Assembly (NCBI RefSeq): GCF_042610375.1
Contig: NZ_JBGJZL010000009.1
Coordinates: forward strand, 1 to 64,000
Source: CTSoil-075 sp042610375
GTDB lineage: Bacteria > Bacillota > Negativicutes > DSM-13327
Length of the DNA stretch: 64,000 nt
Direction of reading: 5' to 3'
Positions 34,076 to 43,466 of the stretch are shown here, in pieces (the first letter of the stretch is position 1; each line of letters starts with the position of its first letter). The notes under the pieces were generated by a model that saw only the letters and a list, made by a program, of their open reading frames with translations, ran no database searches and had not been told where the DNA came from. Made by a program: the position numbers and the translations under genes.

Positions 34076-37000
34076 TTAGGAAGTTGCATTAAATCTCCTA
34101 ACTTCTTTTCTAATAGTTCTTACCATTTCCTTACTACTATCATTATAAAATTCTTTTGCTCCTCTAGTATCAATTAAATTGGGGGCAAATGTATGATTTA
34201 AAACAAAAGGTCTCTGCTGTGAACGCCCACTATTATTCCCATTACCACTGGAACCGCTTATCATACCTCTTACACCATCAGCAAACGGAGCAGGGACAAT
34301 AACTTCTCCTTTATGGATTTGCGCTAACATATCGTGCGGTACGTCCAATGTTCCTACATCAAAACTAGGTACGCTTATACTAGCAGGTGTCGTGTAGTAG
34401 CTTGCAGCATTTCTGCCAAGGCTTACGGTTGATGTACTTGTCGAAGTACTACTGCCACCTCCACCCAATAAAGCTAAAGCACCCATTAATAAAAGAAGAG
34501 GTGTCCATGCTGCCATTGACGATGCAGCAGCAGCTTGATCACTTGCAACCAATGCAGTATTTTTTGCAGTATTCGTTGCAACTTCTGCCGCAGCCGTTGT
34601 TTTATCAATAACTTGTTCAGTAGCTTTTGTGGCTTTTTTAGCGGTTAAATTTCTGGCGTATTGTTGCAATGCGTTAATCGTCATAGTAGACAACAAATTT
34701 GACGTGTAATCAACCAAACCGTTAAATATGCCTTTCATCAAACCGGAAAAGGTAAATCCACCTTTCATGATAGATGAATACATGTTGGTAAATGCACCAC
34801 TCATACTTGCTACAGCCTTATTTACACTAAGAGAAATTGAATTGTAGTATTCTTTTAATTTATTAGCATCTACTGCCGCTTGATTAGTTTGTTCGTCTTG
34901 CAATTTACTGTAATTCTTAGAAGAACTATCATACGCATTTGAAACTTGTTTGTTTTCTGGATGTGCGCTTTTTAAATCGCCTAATTTATCCATAATGCCT
35001 TTAGCAAGTCCAACCTGTTCTTCCAAGTAACCTTGATCAATCTGAATTTTTAACTTCAAATAATCTTCATCAGAAATTAACCCCATAGCTTTTTTATGAT
35101 CTAAGTCAAGATTGGCTAATTGTTGCATTTTCTTAGAATGATCTAAAGCAATGTCGTATTGGGTCTGCAACGCTTTTTGCAAGGATTCGGTTTGTTTATC
35201 GTTTAATGCCGATTCAGCATTAATAACGGCTGTTTGTGCATCTACTTTTTCTTTTGAACCGTTTGGCAAGGCGTACATTTTCTGAAAATCAAGATCAATT
35301 TTAGATTCATCAGCACTTAAAGGTATGTTATTAGCTTTCTTCCTTGCTATTTCATCCTCAATTTTTTGTTTATCTGCCGCTGAAATTTTAGCAAGTGCAA
35401 TTTCACGATTTAAAGCAGCTTCAGTAAGCGCAATTCCTTCATTAATTATTTTCTTTTTAAGTTCAAACTCGCCTTTAAGATAATCGAAAGTTTCTTGATG
35501 GTGTTTATCATCAATCTTAGATACATTGCCCATCATTTCTTCATATAAAGCTAATTCGTCAGCATGAGTGAACTTTTCTCCTGCAACTTCTTTATTGTAT
35601 TTAGCTTGTGCAAGTGCCGCTTCATATGCTTTTTTCTGAATTTGATAGGCTGTTTCTCCTTGACCTCCTGTACCAGAACCTTTAGGGCTAACAGGAATAA
35701 TATCTGTTCCTCCTAGTGAAGGAGTTTCGCCAGATGGAGTCCAGTGACCGCCTAACCCCATTGCTTCTCTACTTTGATTTATAGCTACATTTTTAGCCGC
35801 TTGTGCGATTGCATCAGCTTTAGCGTTATATTTATTTTGTTGTTCGGCAAAAGAATCAGCAGAACCTTGAACGTTTGCATCCATGTTATCAGTAGGAATA
35901 CCCGCCATTTGCCACGCTTGTTTCAACGTACCATTATCTGATTCAGCCTTAATATCTTCCGACATTTTCCCCATAAAATTAGCTTTTCCACGGTAATATT
36001 CGAACATTAATTGATTAATCTTACCTAAAGATTGACCAATGGCATCAGCCGCTTTTGCAAAATCAACAGCTTCATTATTTATTGCATCAATTCGATCATT
36101 ACAATATTGGATTGTATTATCTCTCAATTCCTTTTGAGCAGTAACAAGATTATTTAAAGAAGTTTGAATTTCTGTAGTTTTTTGAGCATGAACTTCCTGT
36201 TCGTGTGAAATAGCGGAATTAACATCATCAGAAGTTTTAATCCGTTTTACTCCATCTTCCCCAATGATTTTAGCTAATTCATTTTCTGTAGTCCCTAAAT
36301 CTTCTTTAATTTTAATAGCTTTCTTTTCATCGTCACCAACATTATTTAGATCATTCTTTAACCTAATATAAGCTTCTCCAAGAGTGCCGATAAAATCAAC
36401 TTGCTTTTTGTTCATCTCAATTTCTTGCTTTTTAGCGGCAATTAAATCTTCATTCTTCTGGATGCTATTTTCTGTAGCGATACTTGCAGAACCTAAACTA
36501 GTTGCATAAACAGAACCACCTATAGCCGCTGCTGTCAATCCTGCTAATATTAGATTAAGACCACCAGTAGCAATACTTGTTGCTACAGCAAGTCTACTTT
36601 TTGCTACTGTATCAGCATTCGTGGCAATTACATCAGCTTCAAGTGCCGCTGTTTCTACACCAGTAGCCACCGCATCTACTAATTTAATCGGTGTAGTAGT
36701 TACTAGTGCTGTTCTTAACCCAATAACACCAGCATTAAGAAAACCCAATGTCCTTGTCATAGCAACCCATCCTAGTGCCATCATTGACGTAACACCAATA
36801 ATTTGATAAACACTAGCAGGAATCATTTGCAAACCTTTTATAAAACTGTTTACTCCATCCAACATACCTTTAATACCAGTCATTAAACCAGAATTACCAG
36901 CGTTAACAAGCAATCCGTCCATACTAGCTTTTACCTGTTGAACCTTACGACTAACAGTATCCATTTGAGCCGCCACTTGTCCATCTGAGAAACCAACGGA

Positions 37001-38209
37001 ATTAATTGATAAATTGTAGGTTTTGATAAAGTCGGAGTAACTAGAGAATAAAGCGGCAACTTTAGACCATTGGAACTTACCCCCTGCAATATCCTGTAAA
37101 TCTTTCTCCATATTTTTACTAGTTTCATGTGTGGTTAACATTAAATCAGTCATTACACTTGAAACGTCTCTAAAACTAGCAGTACCATCTTTATCAAATT
37201 TATAAACTTGTATTCCTAAATCTTGCAAATCTCTTATTGCTTTATCAGAATGTATACTAGAAAAAAGAGACTTTAAAGCATTACCGACATTTCCACCTGA
37301 TTGACCTGTAGCTTTAATCATTGTAGCCGCTAGTGCTGTGGTAGTATCAAATGATACACCGACCACATGAGCCGCAGCCGCTGTTCTTATTAAAGCTTCT
37401 GATAAGTCCGTTGCAGATGCTTGGCTATTATGTGAAACATTTGTAAATGAATCCACAACATGAGTCGCAAAACTTACTGCATCAGCTTGCCTGCCATAAC
37501 CACTAATAACAGACTCTACAGCCCTATTAGCAAGTCCTACGTCCATCATATCAGCTACAGCGAGTTTAGCGGTCAATCCTGTTAATGACATTACTTCGCC
37601 AACATCTTTATACCCTCTGCTCCAAAGTTTTCCTGCTTCAATAATCTTATCGACTTGCATTCCATATTGTTCAGCAATACCTATGAATTGTTTAGAAACA
37701 TCATTTACAGCAGCTTGATTGTTATGTAATTGTGGCAATGTTTGAATCATGCCTGCCATTTGACGTTCAATACTTGTCATAGAATTAATTGCCATGAAGG
37801 GCGCGGTAATAACTCCGAGCATTGCTATTGTTTTAATATGGCTACCCATTGTCCCTAAAATATTACTAAAATTACTAGCACTTCGTGTTGTTTGGTTTAT
37901 TCTTGTTTCTAAATTACCAGTTTCATTCCCTAATTGACGCATTGATTGAGTAGCATTAGTTGAATTTACCATTGCCATAGACTGATTTATTCTATTAATT
38001 TGCTCAACTGATTGTGTTGCCGATATTCCAACAGTAGCCGCCATTTGCGCCATGCTCTTACTAGCGTTATTGTTCATAGCTGTTAGCATGTTGGTTATTG
38101 CTTGTGTTTGATTAGATATCATTTGAACTGAGTTTAATACTGCTGAATTGAATTGTGAGAAGTCTGCAATACACGCGATAGAATATGTTCCCATATTATT
38201 TTGTGACAT
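34076..38209 (-). CDS. Phage tail tape-measure protein
   Basis: A 1377-residue protein of the TP901-type tape-measure family. The N-terminal third (about residues 130-420) carries the family core (FIGIAEQYGMQVDKIIEAGKLWSRGYKDVG, SFDTTTALAATMIKATGQSGGNVGNALKSL). Membrane-like segments lie near 480-520 and 560-585, coiled-coil helices fill 590-1150, and a Gly/Ser-rich C-terminus (GALALLGGGGSSTSTSTSTV) ends it. By the usual 0.15 nm per residue it would set a tail of about 200 nm. It is the only clear virion gene in the element. AGAAGGTGG precedes the ATG. Confidence 0.92.
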   Translation of the reverse strand: MSQNNMGTYSIACIADFSQFNSAVLNSVQMISNQTQAITNMLTAMNNNASKSMAQMAATVGISATQSVEQINRINQSMAMVNSTNATQSMRQLGNETGNLETRINQTTRSASNFSNILGTMGSHIKTIAMLGVITAPFMAINSMTSIERQMAGMIQTLPQLHNNQAAVNDVSKQFIGIAEQYGMQVDKIIEAGKLWSRGYKDVGEVMSLTGLTAKLAVADMMDVGLANRAVESVISGYGRQADAVSFATHVVDSFTNVSHNSQASATDLSEALIRTAAAAHVVGVSFDTTTALAATMIKATGQSGGNVGNALKSLFSSIHSDKAIRDLQDLGIQVYKFDKDGTASFRDVSSVMTDLMLTTHETSKNMEKDLQDIAGGKFQWSKVAALFSSYSDFIKTYNLSINSVGFSDGQVAAQMDTVSRKVQQVKASMDGLLVNAGNSGLMTGIKGMLDGVNSFIKGLQMIPASVYQIIGVTSMMALGWVAMTRTLGFLNAGVIGLRTALVTTTPIKLVDAVATGVETAALEADVIATNADTVAKSRLAVATSIATGGLNLILAGLTAAAIGGSVYATSLGSASIATENSIQKNEDLIAAKKQEIEMNKKQVDFIGTLGEAYIRLKNDLNNVGDDEKKAIKIKEDLGTTENELAKIIGEDGVKRIKTSDDVNSAISHEQEVHAQKTTEIQTSLNNLVTAQKELRDNTIQYCNDRIDAINNEAVDFAKAADAIGQSLGKINQLMFEYYRGKANFMGKMSEDIKAESDNGTLKQAWQMAGIPTDNMDANVQGSADSFAEQQNKYNAKADAIAQAAKNVAINQSREAMGLGGHWTPSGETPSLGGTDIIPVSPKGSGTGGQGETAYQIQKKAYEAALAQAKYNKEVAGEKFTHADELALYEEMMGNVSKIDDKHHQETFDYLKGEFELKKKIINEGIALTEAALNREIALAKISAADKQKIEDEIARKKANNIPLSADESKIDLDFQKMYALPNGSKEKVDAQTAVINAESALNDKQTESLQKALQTQYDIALDHSKKMQQLANLDLDHKKAMGLISDEDYLKLKIQIDQGYLEEQVGLAKGIMDKLGDLKSAHPENKQVSNAYDSSSKNYSKLQDEQTNQAAVDANKLKEYYNSISLSVNKAVASMSGAFTNMYSSIMKGGFTFSGLMKGIFNGLVDYTSNLLSTMTINALQQYARNLTAKKATKATEQVIDKTTAAAEVATNTAKNTALVASDQAAAASSMAAWTPLLLLMGALALLGGGGSSTSTSTSTVSLGRNAASYYTTPASISVPSFDVGTLDVPHDMLAQIHKGEVIVPAPFADGVRGMISGSSGNGNNSGRSQQRPFVLNHTFAPNLIDTRGAKEFYNDSSKEMVRTIRKEVRRFNATS

Positions 38210-38264
38210 TTTTATCCACCTTCTTTTAAGTTAATATTGTTGGCTGGCATGATTATTTCTTAAA

Positions 38265-38320
38265 ATGAAAAGAGCCGGTTCACTTGAAATTAATCAAATT
38301 CACCAGGCTCATATTTTTAT
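38265..38320 (-). terminator. Terminator of the gene at 38323
   Basis: GAGCC...GGCTC arms with TGGTGAA/TTCAAG inner pairing and TTTTCATTTT on the minus strand. It implies that the tape-measure gene has its own promoter or depends on readthrough. Confidence 0.7.
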
Positions 38321-38322
38321 AT

Positions 38323-38541
38323 TTATTTATTCGAAAACTCAATTATATTTTTACATTTTATTTTTAAATCTGCATTATGATCCGCTGCAGCTCCGATCAT
38401 TAAATTGATTAAATAATTTAATACATCTTGATTTGTAGGTGATTGTTTTTTCGATAGCGATTGTTGAGATATAGCCCAAAAAACCTCTCGAAGATTCTTT
38501 TTAATTTTGCCTTCCAATTTAGCCGATATCTTAATTGACAT
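38323..38541 (-). CDS. 72-residue hypothetical protein
   Basis: A small basic helical protein (MSIKISAKLEGKIKKNLREVFWAISQQSLS...) with a good ribosome site (AAAGGAATGTG). The plan, a basic N-terminus followed by a helical body and 'NQDVLNYLINLMIGAAADHNADL', is unlike any family I can name. It lies between the recombinase and the tape-measure gene on the same strand, each ended by a terminator. Confidence 0.6.
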   Translation of the reverse strand: MSIKISAKLEGKIKKNLREVFWAISQQSLSKKQSPTNQDVLNYLINLMIGAAADHNADLKIKCKNIIEFSNK

Positions 38542-38662
38542 TTAATCACATTCCTTTACCGTTTTTTTACATAAAAATTTGGTATTTTTTTATAAAATTT
38601 CTCAGTGGTCACGGGGGCATGTGGCAATTTGTTTTCTTGGAAAAAAATGACGGGGGGAGGGT

Positions 38663-38692
38663 ATAAGAAAAGACAGGTATCAACCTGCCTCG
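38663..38692 (-). terminator. Terminator overlapping the recombinase 3' end
   Basis: GGCAGGT-TGAT-ACCTGTC and TTTTCTT on the minus strand. The stem includes the last codons of the recombinase gene. Confidence 0.75.
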
Positions 38693-39243
38693 TATTCTTT
38701 AACTAACTTATAAAAGCCTGCTCTTGACATACCGCACATATCAATAGCCTTAGTAGCTGTGATATTACCAGCCTTCCATTCTGTATATGCTGCAATGAAT
38801 CCGTCAGTCACCACTACAGTCTTAGGTCTGCCATATGCTCTCCCCTCTGCCAATGCTAGATCAATGCCCTCACGTTGACGTTCCTTGCTACACTCACGTT
38901 CAAACTGATACATTGCACCGAATACATTAAGCTGAAACCGTCCTGCTGGTGTAGTAGTGTCAATGTTTTCTTTAAGACTTATGAATCCTACATCCTTCTG
39001 TGTTAATTTATCAATAATAGTGAGTAAATCCAACATGTTACGTGATAACCTACTAAATGATTCAACAACTACAGTGTCACCCTCTCTGACATACTCTAAC
39101 ATTGCTTGTAGTTGTGGGCGATCAGTATCTTTACCACTAATCTTTTCCTCATATATGCGGTCAACATTATTCTCTTTAAAGACTTTTATCTGTCGGCCAA
39201 GGTTTTGGTCTTTAGCACTCACTCTTCCGTATCCTACTTTCAC
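38680..39243 (-). CDS. Serine recombinase (resolvase/invertase family)
   Basis: A 187-residue small serine recombinase. The N-terminal catalytic domain shows VGYGRVSAKDQNLGRQI (catalytic Ser in RVS), ISGKDTDRPQLQAML and VVESFSRLSRNMLDLL, with the arginine cluster intact. The E-helix and a C-terminal HTH (TATKAIDMCGMSRAGFYKLV) follow. It starts at GTG 39243, 10 nt after AGGAG. Since the element has its own tyrosine integrase, this enzyme may resolve dimers or invert DNA. Repeated half-sites lie upstream. Confidence 0.93.
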   Translation of the reverse strand: MKVGYGRVSAKDQNLGRQIKVFKENNVDRIYEEKISGKDTDRPQLQAMLEYVREGDTVVVESFSRLSRNMLDLLTIIDKLTQKDVGFISLKENIDTTTPAGRFQLNVFGAMYQFERECSKERQREGIDLALAEGRAYGRPKTVVVTDGFIAAYTEWKAGNITATKAIDMCGMSRAGFYKLVKEYEAG

Positions 39244-39289
39244 ATTCAACACGCTCCTGCTATATTTGTTATCTTTACTATAACAGAAT

Positions 39290-39412
39290 TGTATTAAAAT
39301 GTCTATTTGTTTTTCAATACATATTAAAATTGTTTTTTAACTTTTTAATACACTTTCAATCCAATAAAATGATCTTAAAATAACTGTATCGTAAAGTATA
39401 CTTTTTAACACA
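39290..39412. repeat. Res-like cluster of half-sites upstream of the recombinase
   Basis: Related decamers TGTATTAAAA (39290-39299), CATATTAAAA (39320-39329), and on the other strand TGTATTAAAA (39343-39352) and TGTGTTAAAA (39402-39412). Small serine recombinases bind such inverted half-sites just upstream of their genes. The region (39244-39473) holds no gene. Confidence 0.5.
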
Positions 39413-39427
39413 GATACACCATTTAAA

Positions 39428-39457
39428 AAGGTATATAGCTTAAAATCCATATACCTT
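39428..39457 (-). terminator. Terminator of the DUF5681 gene
   Basis: AAGGTATATG-n9-CTATATACCTT with T-run on the minus strand. Confidence 0.75.
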
Positions 39458-39473
39458 GATAAACATTATTAAT

Positions 39474-39815
39474 CTAATCATCATCGGTTTCAATGTCAAT
39501 TGCCGCTTTAGCCTGTAATTCTCTTATTCTCGCCCTACGCTGTTCGTCACTCATTTCTTCTACTTTCGTTGACACATCAACTTCTACAGTTTGCGAAGGC
39601 CTGCCAAATCCATATTCAAGCACCAACCTACTAGCGGATATTCTATCAGCATCTTTAGCTTCATTATTCGCAATTATACCTTGAATTGTTTGCAAAATAT
39701 CAGGTGTCATTTCCCTGCAACTTACTGCAAGTTCAGCTTTTTTTGCTGGTCGACCTCCTGGATTACCGCTTTGTCCTTTTTGAAATTGCCCTGATATTAC
39801 CCTGTTCTCAGACAT
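39474..39815 (-). CDS. DUF5681 domain protein (possible TerS-like)
   Basis: A 113-residue protein. The N-terminal motif GQFQKGQSGNPGGRPAKK is the DUF5681 signature found in phage-associated proteins next to terminases. A helical body (MTPDILQTIQGIIANNEAKDADRISASRLVLEYGFGRP) follows, which resembles small-terminase helical domains, then an acidic tail. ATG 39815 follows GAGGAGTGG. Satellites often carry their own small terminase, so a packaging role is possible but unproven. Confidence 0.75.
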   Translation of the reverse strand: MSENRVISGQFQKGQSGNPGGRPAKKAELAVSCREMTPDILQTIQGIIANNEAKDADRISASRLVLEYGFGRPSQTVEVDVSTKVEEMSDEQRRARIRELQAKAAIDIETDDD

Positions 39816-39884
39816 TATCATTCCACTCCTCATATTTTATTTATATTGAAAATTATGTACGCTGTGATTATGCTTACTCTCATA

Positions 39885-40283
39885 TTAACTACATTCTGTC
39901 ACTCTCATAACTCGCCCATACTTTAATACGTTTAGAGTATCCACTATGGCAACCACTCTATCATTATCAGTACATATATCCTGCAAATGATCTCCACCAT
40001 CAAGTTCCATAAATACTGTGTTCTCATTACTCGTACACAAATCATAATCCCTAATATTTTCACTCATGCGGTCTCCATGATCTTCTAACAATAAACCTTC
40101 TAGCACCTGATATAAACCTTCAATTAACTCTAATTTCTTGGCATCATCAGCACTCATTGGAGTATGGTTAGGGCATACAGCTACGCCATCATATACAGCA
40201 ATTGTTACACCAAAATCATTACTGCAACCACCTTGATTATTAAAAATACACTCGTTAGCATGACACACTATTTTATTTTTCAT
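39885..40283 (-). CDS. Cys-rich protein with DUF1540-like N-terminus
   Basis: A 132-residue protein. The N-terminus MKNKIVCHANECIFNNQGGCSND, then VAVCPNH, matches the DUF1540 pattern of short Cys-rich proteins that probably bind metal. The C-terminal half (GDRMSENIRDYDLCTSNENTV) is acidic. Start ATG 40283 has GAGG upstream. Part of the minus-strand operon after the primase. Confidence 0.6.
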   Translation of the reverse strand: MKNKIVCHANECIFNNQGGCSNDFGVTIAVYDGVAVCPNHTPMSADDAKKLELIEGLYQVLEGLLLEDHGDRMSENIRDYDLCTSNENTVFMELDGGDHLQDICTDNDRVVAIVDTLNVLKYGRVMRVTECS

Positions 40284-40377
40284 TATCAAAAACCTCATTT
40301 CATTTATTGTCGGTTCTCTCACTTCCGCATATTATCCCTGTCGTACATGTATTATTTAATCACTCTTACATCAAGGC

Positions 40378-40536
40378 TCACCCCTTCCTATTCATTGATT
40401 GCTCATAACGCAATACGCCTTTACCACGTTTTAACGCTACTGCCCATGTATCAGGATTTTTCTTTAACATTTCTAGGACTTCATTTTCAGTCAACGCAAC
40501 TATCATTCTAGGACGTTTAATAATTATTTCCCCCAT
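40378..40536 (-). CDS. 52-residue hypothetical protein
   Basis: ATG at 40536 with GGGGTGATTTT just upstream. The product (MGEIIIKRPRMIVALTENEV, LEMLKKNPDTWAVALKRGK) is basic and may be a small phage regulator. It has a full ribosome site and fills the gap between the primase and the Cys-rich gene. No family recognised. Confidence 0.6.
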   Translation of the reverse strand: MGEIIIKRPRMIVALTENEVLEMLKKNPDTWAVALKRGKGVLRYEQSMNRKG

Positions 40537-40620
40537 AAAATCACCCCTGACAGAATAAGAATTGTAATGACCTGTCCAATAATATATAAGTTTTGAAATA
40601 TCATTTTTTTGACTCCTTTT

Positions 40621-41499
40621 CTAATTTATTTTCTCTAACAGTAAAACCTCGTTCCAATCTTTTGCACTATTTGGCAGAAATGTCTTAGTGCCGTATTCCA
40701 ATTGCATCTTATTTGCAAAATTAATACCAGCTTCATCATTATCAGTAGCGCAACAAACATTTTTCAAATCAATATTATATAAATTCGCCATATTCAAAAG
40801 TGTTTGTTCTTTAAGTCCTGCCATACTCAATAGCACCCGCCCTCCCAAATTCTTATAATGTAAGCTAATAAAACTTAGCAAATCTATACTACTTTCAAGG
40901 ACGATCATTCTTTCACAATTAGTCCCTATTGAAAGATTAAAACCGTATCCATACAAACTACCACTTGCTATTCCTGTATAGCGCACTGACCCTGTACCGC
41001 GAATTTCAGCACCAACGATATGACCATTAATGTCCTTCATACGAAAAACTACATTTCCAAAAGTGTCTTGATAAATCAAATGACGATCAAAGCATAATTG
41101 CAAAACCTTTTTATCTATTCGCCTTGTCTGTACTAAATACGCAAAAACCCTGCGTACATTATCAGCCTTATTTGGCATTACTAATACTTTAGGCTTATTC
41201 GCTACTGGTACATAAGGCGTAACTTGTCCATTATTAACACCTGTAAGTTCGGCAACCGCTTGAATGAATGTCATTCCGTAAAACTCCATCACAAAATCAA
41301 TAGCCGCACCAGAAAAGCACTTACCACCTTTGCCAATCTTGCTATACCACCGAAAAACATTCCCCTTAATAAAAAGACTGTCATGATCTCCATGTTGGTA
41401 TTCTGAACCTTTTCTAATAAGTGGCTCACCTCTTAAAGATAAGTAGCTGACTAAATCAGTTTGCTTTGCTTGGTTAATTATTGCATTATCAATCCTCAT
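40621..41499 (-). CDS. Toprim primase-like protein (DUF3991 type)
   Basis: A 292-residue phage/plasmid primase-type protein. An N-terminal zinc-free CHC2-like region with DUF3991 features (GNVFRWYSKIGKGGKCFSGAAIDFVMEFYGM) is followed by a Toprim core: MIVLESSIDLLSF (acidic motif) and CCATDNDEAGINFANKM (DxD motif). Together with VapE next door it forms the replication pair seen in satellites and some prophages. A ribosome site (AGAGAGATG) precedes the ATG. Confidence 0.88.
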   Translation of the reverse strand: MRIDNAIINQAKQTDLVSYLSLRGEPLIRKGSEYQHGDHDSLFIKGNVFRWYSKIGKGGKCFSGAAIDFVMEFYGMTFIQAVAELTGVNNGQVTPYVPVANKPKVLVMPNKADNVRRVFAYLVQTRRIDKKVLQLCFDRHLIYQDTFGNVVFRMKDINGHIVGAEIRGTGSVRYTGIASGSLYGYGFNLSIGTNCERMIVLESSIDLLSFISLHYKNLGGRVLLSMAGLKEQTLLNMANLYNIDLKNVCCATDNDEAGINFANKMQLEYGTKTFLPNSAKDWNEVLLLEKIN

Positions 41500-41619
41500 T
41501 TTCTATCATCTCTCTTTTTTTGATAAGGTTATAGGAAACGACTAACAGGAAAATAAATTTTAATCTTCATTTGTGCAATTCTACCTTTTATTAGATTATT
41601 TTTTACTGATTTCATAGCC

Positions 41620-41898
41620 TGACACACTATTTTTAACACACCAACACACCCTATTGTGCCAAGAAAAAACCTCTCACCCCCAGTAATTACGCCACTTATA
41701 ACCCTGACACACACAACACACTAAAAAAACCAAAAGACTTTCCTTATACTGTGTGCAATTCCTCTATATACGGTATTACATATATGTATCTCTTTATATA
41801 TATGTAGTGTGTCAAGTGTGTTAATACCCTTTAAACCCTTATATAATCTAGCTTTGTGATAACACACCATTGACACACTTGACACAGACCATGTGTCA
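41620..41898. repeat. Iteron-like repeats, candidate replication origin of the element
   Basis: The heptamer TGACACA (either strand) occurs at 41620, 41705, 41808 (reverse), 41871, 41880 and 41892 (reverse). A perfect 14-bp inverted repeat, TGTGTCAAGTGTGT at 41808-41821 and its complement at 41873-41886, flanks an AT-rich core, and near-copies AACACACC lie between. The block sits in the 395-bp gap immediately 3' of vapE, where SaPI-type satellites keep their origin. No supported gene lies here. Confidence 0.65.
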
Positions 41899-43263
41899 TT
41901 TTTTAATTCGTTCCCAACCACGCTTTCTGCCGAATATTGTATTTCGTGCATTTTTAAAAGCCTTCCAACCTTCAACCTGATTCATGATATCGCGTATCTG
42001 ATTGGTTTTTGTTGGTGTTAAATTTTCAATCCGACTACCTAGACATTCAATCCAAATTTCTTCAATAGTTACACTTTGACGTTTGTTACTTCCACATATT
42101 AAATTCCGATTTTGGTCTATGTAAGAGACTCTTTCAAAATCTTTCATCATTCTCCAATTAGAAGGCAATATAATTTCAAGATAATTCTCGATTGTATCTG
42201 CCCAACCATCGCGGATAACGAACTCACTTTGTATTAATGCTGCAATTTCTTCAATTTCTTTCGGTAAATGTAATGGTTCACCAGATTTATATATCATTTT
42301 AGCTTCTGCAAGTATTTGGTCTCTTTCAATCGGAAGATCATTCCAAACATTTTTTACACCACCAGTAAAAACCTTAACCGTCCAAAATCTACGATTGCCA
42401 GTAACGTCTTTAAGAAACTCGTCAGAATTAGTAGTTCCGACTGTGATACCCATTCGCGGTATTTGCATTACATTTTTACCATATGGCGGTCTATATGAAT
42501 CATATTGTGCGGATAAGTGCGACTTAATTAATTCTGCTTCGGATTTCTTTAAGCTGACTAATTCGCCCATTTCGCATACCCATTTCCCTTTAATTGATTC
42601 GTATGTTTTGGCTGAATCACTAGTTATATTAATTTTATCTGTAAACCAATCGCCACCTAAAATTCTAAAAAATGTCGATTTTCCTAAACCTTGTCCACCT
42701 TTTAGAATTAAACATTCATCGAATTTACAGCCCGGTTCGTATGCCCTCTTTAATAATGCTGTGAGTTTTTTTCTGGTAACTATCCTCACATACCCTGTAT
42801 CTTCGGCATTAAAATAGTCAATCAATAACGTATCAACTCGCGGAACACCATCCCATTGTGGAAGGCTATCAAGATAATCAATTAGTGGATTATGCTGGAT
42901 TGATAGGCAAAATTCTGCAAAGGCGTTATCTATGACAGTAATATGAGAAAAATTATAGTTATTATGGAAATAGTTATAGAGTGCTTTAAAATCAAAATCA
43001 GACATTATTTTCCTGTCAGCATTCGTGTATTTATCATCTTTTTGCGACCAAGGAAGTCCTTTTGTTTTAAAAACCGTATTGATCGTTAAGTCGTATGAAA
43101 ATTTATCTTTAAGACGTTCATCATGCTTCAATATTTTCATGGCATTAGCAGGAGTTTGATATAGTTTTCCTTCATCGTCATAACTTAAAAAATCTCGCCA
43201 ATCTTTAAAATCAGGTATAAATTTTTCTTTCTTCTTAGATGTTTTTTTGGCAACTACTTCCAT
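41896..43263 (-). CDS. VapE-family replication helicase
   Basis: A 455-residue protein of the virulence-associated E family (SF3-like/primase-helicase used by satellites and prophages). The N-terminal region (KDWRDFLSYDDEGKLYQTPANAMKIL) precedes the ATPase, with Walker A GGQGLGKSTFF near residue 190, Walker B-type WVCEMGELVSL and sensor VGTTNSDEFLKDVTGNRRFW. ATG 43263 follows AGAAGGTG; the upstream small ORF ends 4 nt before it. Probably initiates replication at the iterons just downstream. Confidence 0.92.
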   Translation of the reverse strand: MEVVAKKTSKKKEKFIPDFKDWRDFLSYDDEGKLYQTPANAMKILKHDERLKDKFSYDLTINTVFKTKGLPWSQKDDKYTNADRKIMSDFDFKALYNYFHNNYNFSHITVIDNAFAEFCLSIQHNPLIDYLDSLPQWDGVPRVDTLLIDYFNAEDTGYVRIVTRKKLTALLKRAYEPGCKFDECLILKGGQGLGKSTFFRILGGDWFTDKINITSDSAKTYESIKGKWVCEMGELVSLKKSEAELIKSHLSAQYDSYRPPYGKNVMQIPRMGITVGTTNSDEFLKDVTGNRRFWTVKVFTGGVKNVWNDLPIERDQILAEAKMIYKSGEPLHLPKEIEEIAALIQSEFVIRDGWADTIENYLEIILPSNWRMMKDFERVSYIDQNRNLICGSNKRQSVTIEEIWIECLGSRIENLTPTKTNQIRDIMNQVEGWKAFKNARNTIFGRKRGWERIKK

Positions 43264-43267
43264 GTAT

Positions 43268-43429
43268 TCACCTTCTAGCCCTTGATCTATACAATGTTTT
43301 CTCTTTTGCAATCGACAACTCTAAACGTTCAATCATAATTAAAGAGCAATCAACCATTTGATGGTCTTCTTGATTTTCAGCCCAACGTTTCAAATCTCTG
43401 GCTGATTGTAAGAGTAAAAATTTTTCCAT
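43268..43429 (-). CDS. 53-residue hypothetical protein before vapE
   Basis: ATG 43429 follows GAGAAGGTGAATAA. The product is a single long helix (MEKFLLLQSARDLKRWAENQ, then IERLELSIAKEKTLYRSR). It ends 4 nt before vapE and its tail contains the vapE ribosome site, so the two are coupled. Function unknown. Confidence 0.6.
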   Translation of the reverse strand: MEKFLLLQSARDLKRWAENQEDHQMVDCSLIMIERLELSIAKEKTLYRSRARR

Positions 43430-43466
43430 TTATTCACCTTCTCATATAAATATTGAGGAATTCTAT

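Noticed and set aside
41529..41975. Two minus-strand ORFs of 61 and 84 codons
   Set aside because: They overlap the iteron repeats, have low-complexity or Cys-rich composition, poor ribosome sites, and the second overlaps vapE in another frame.
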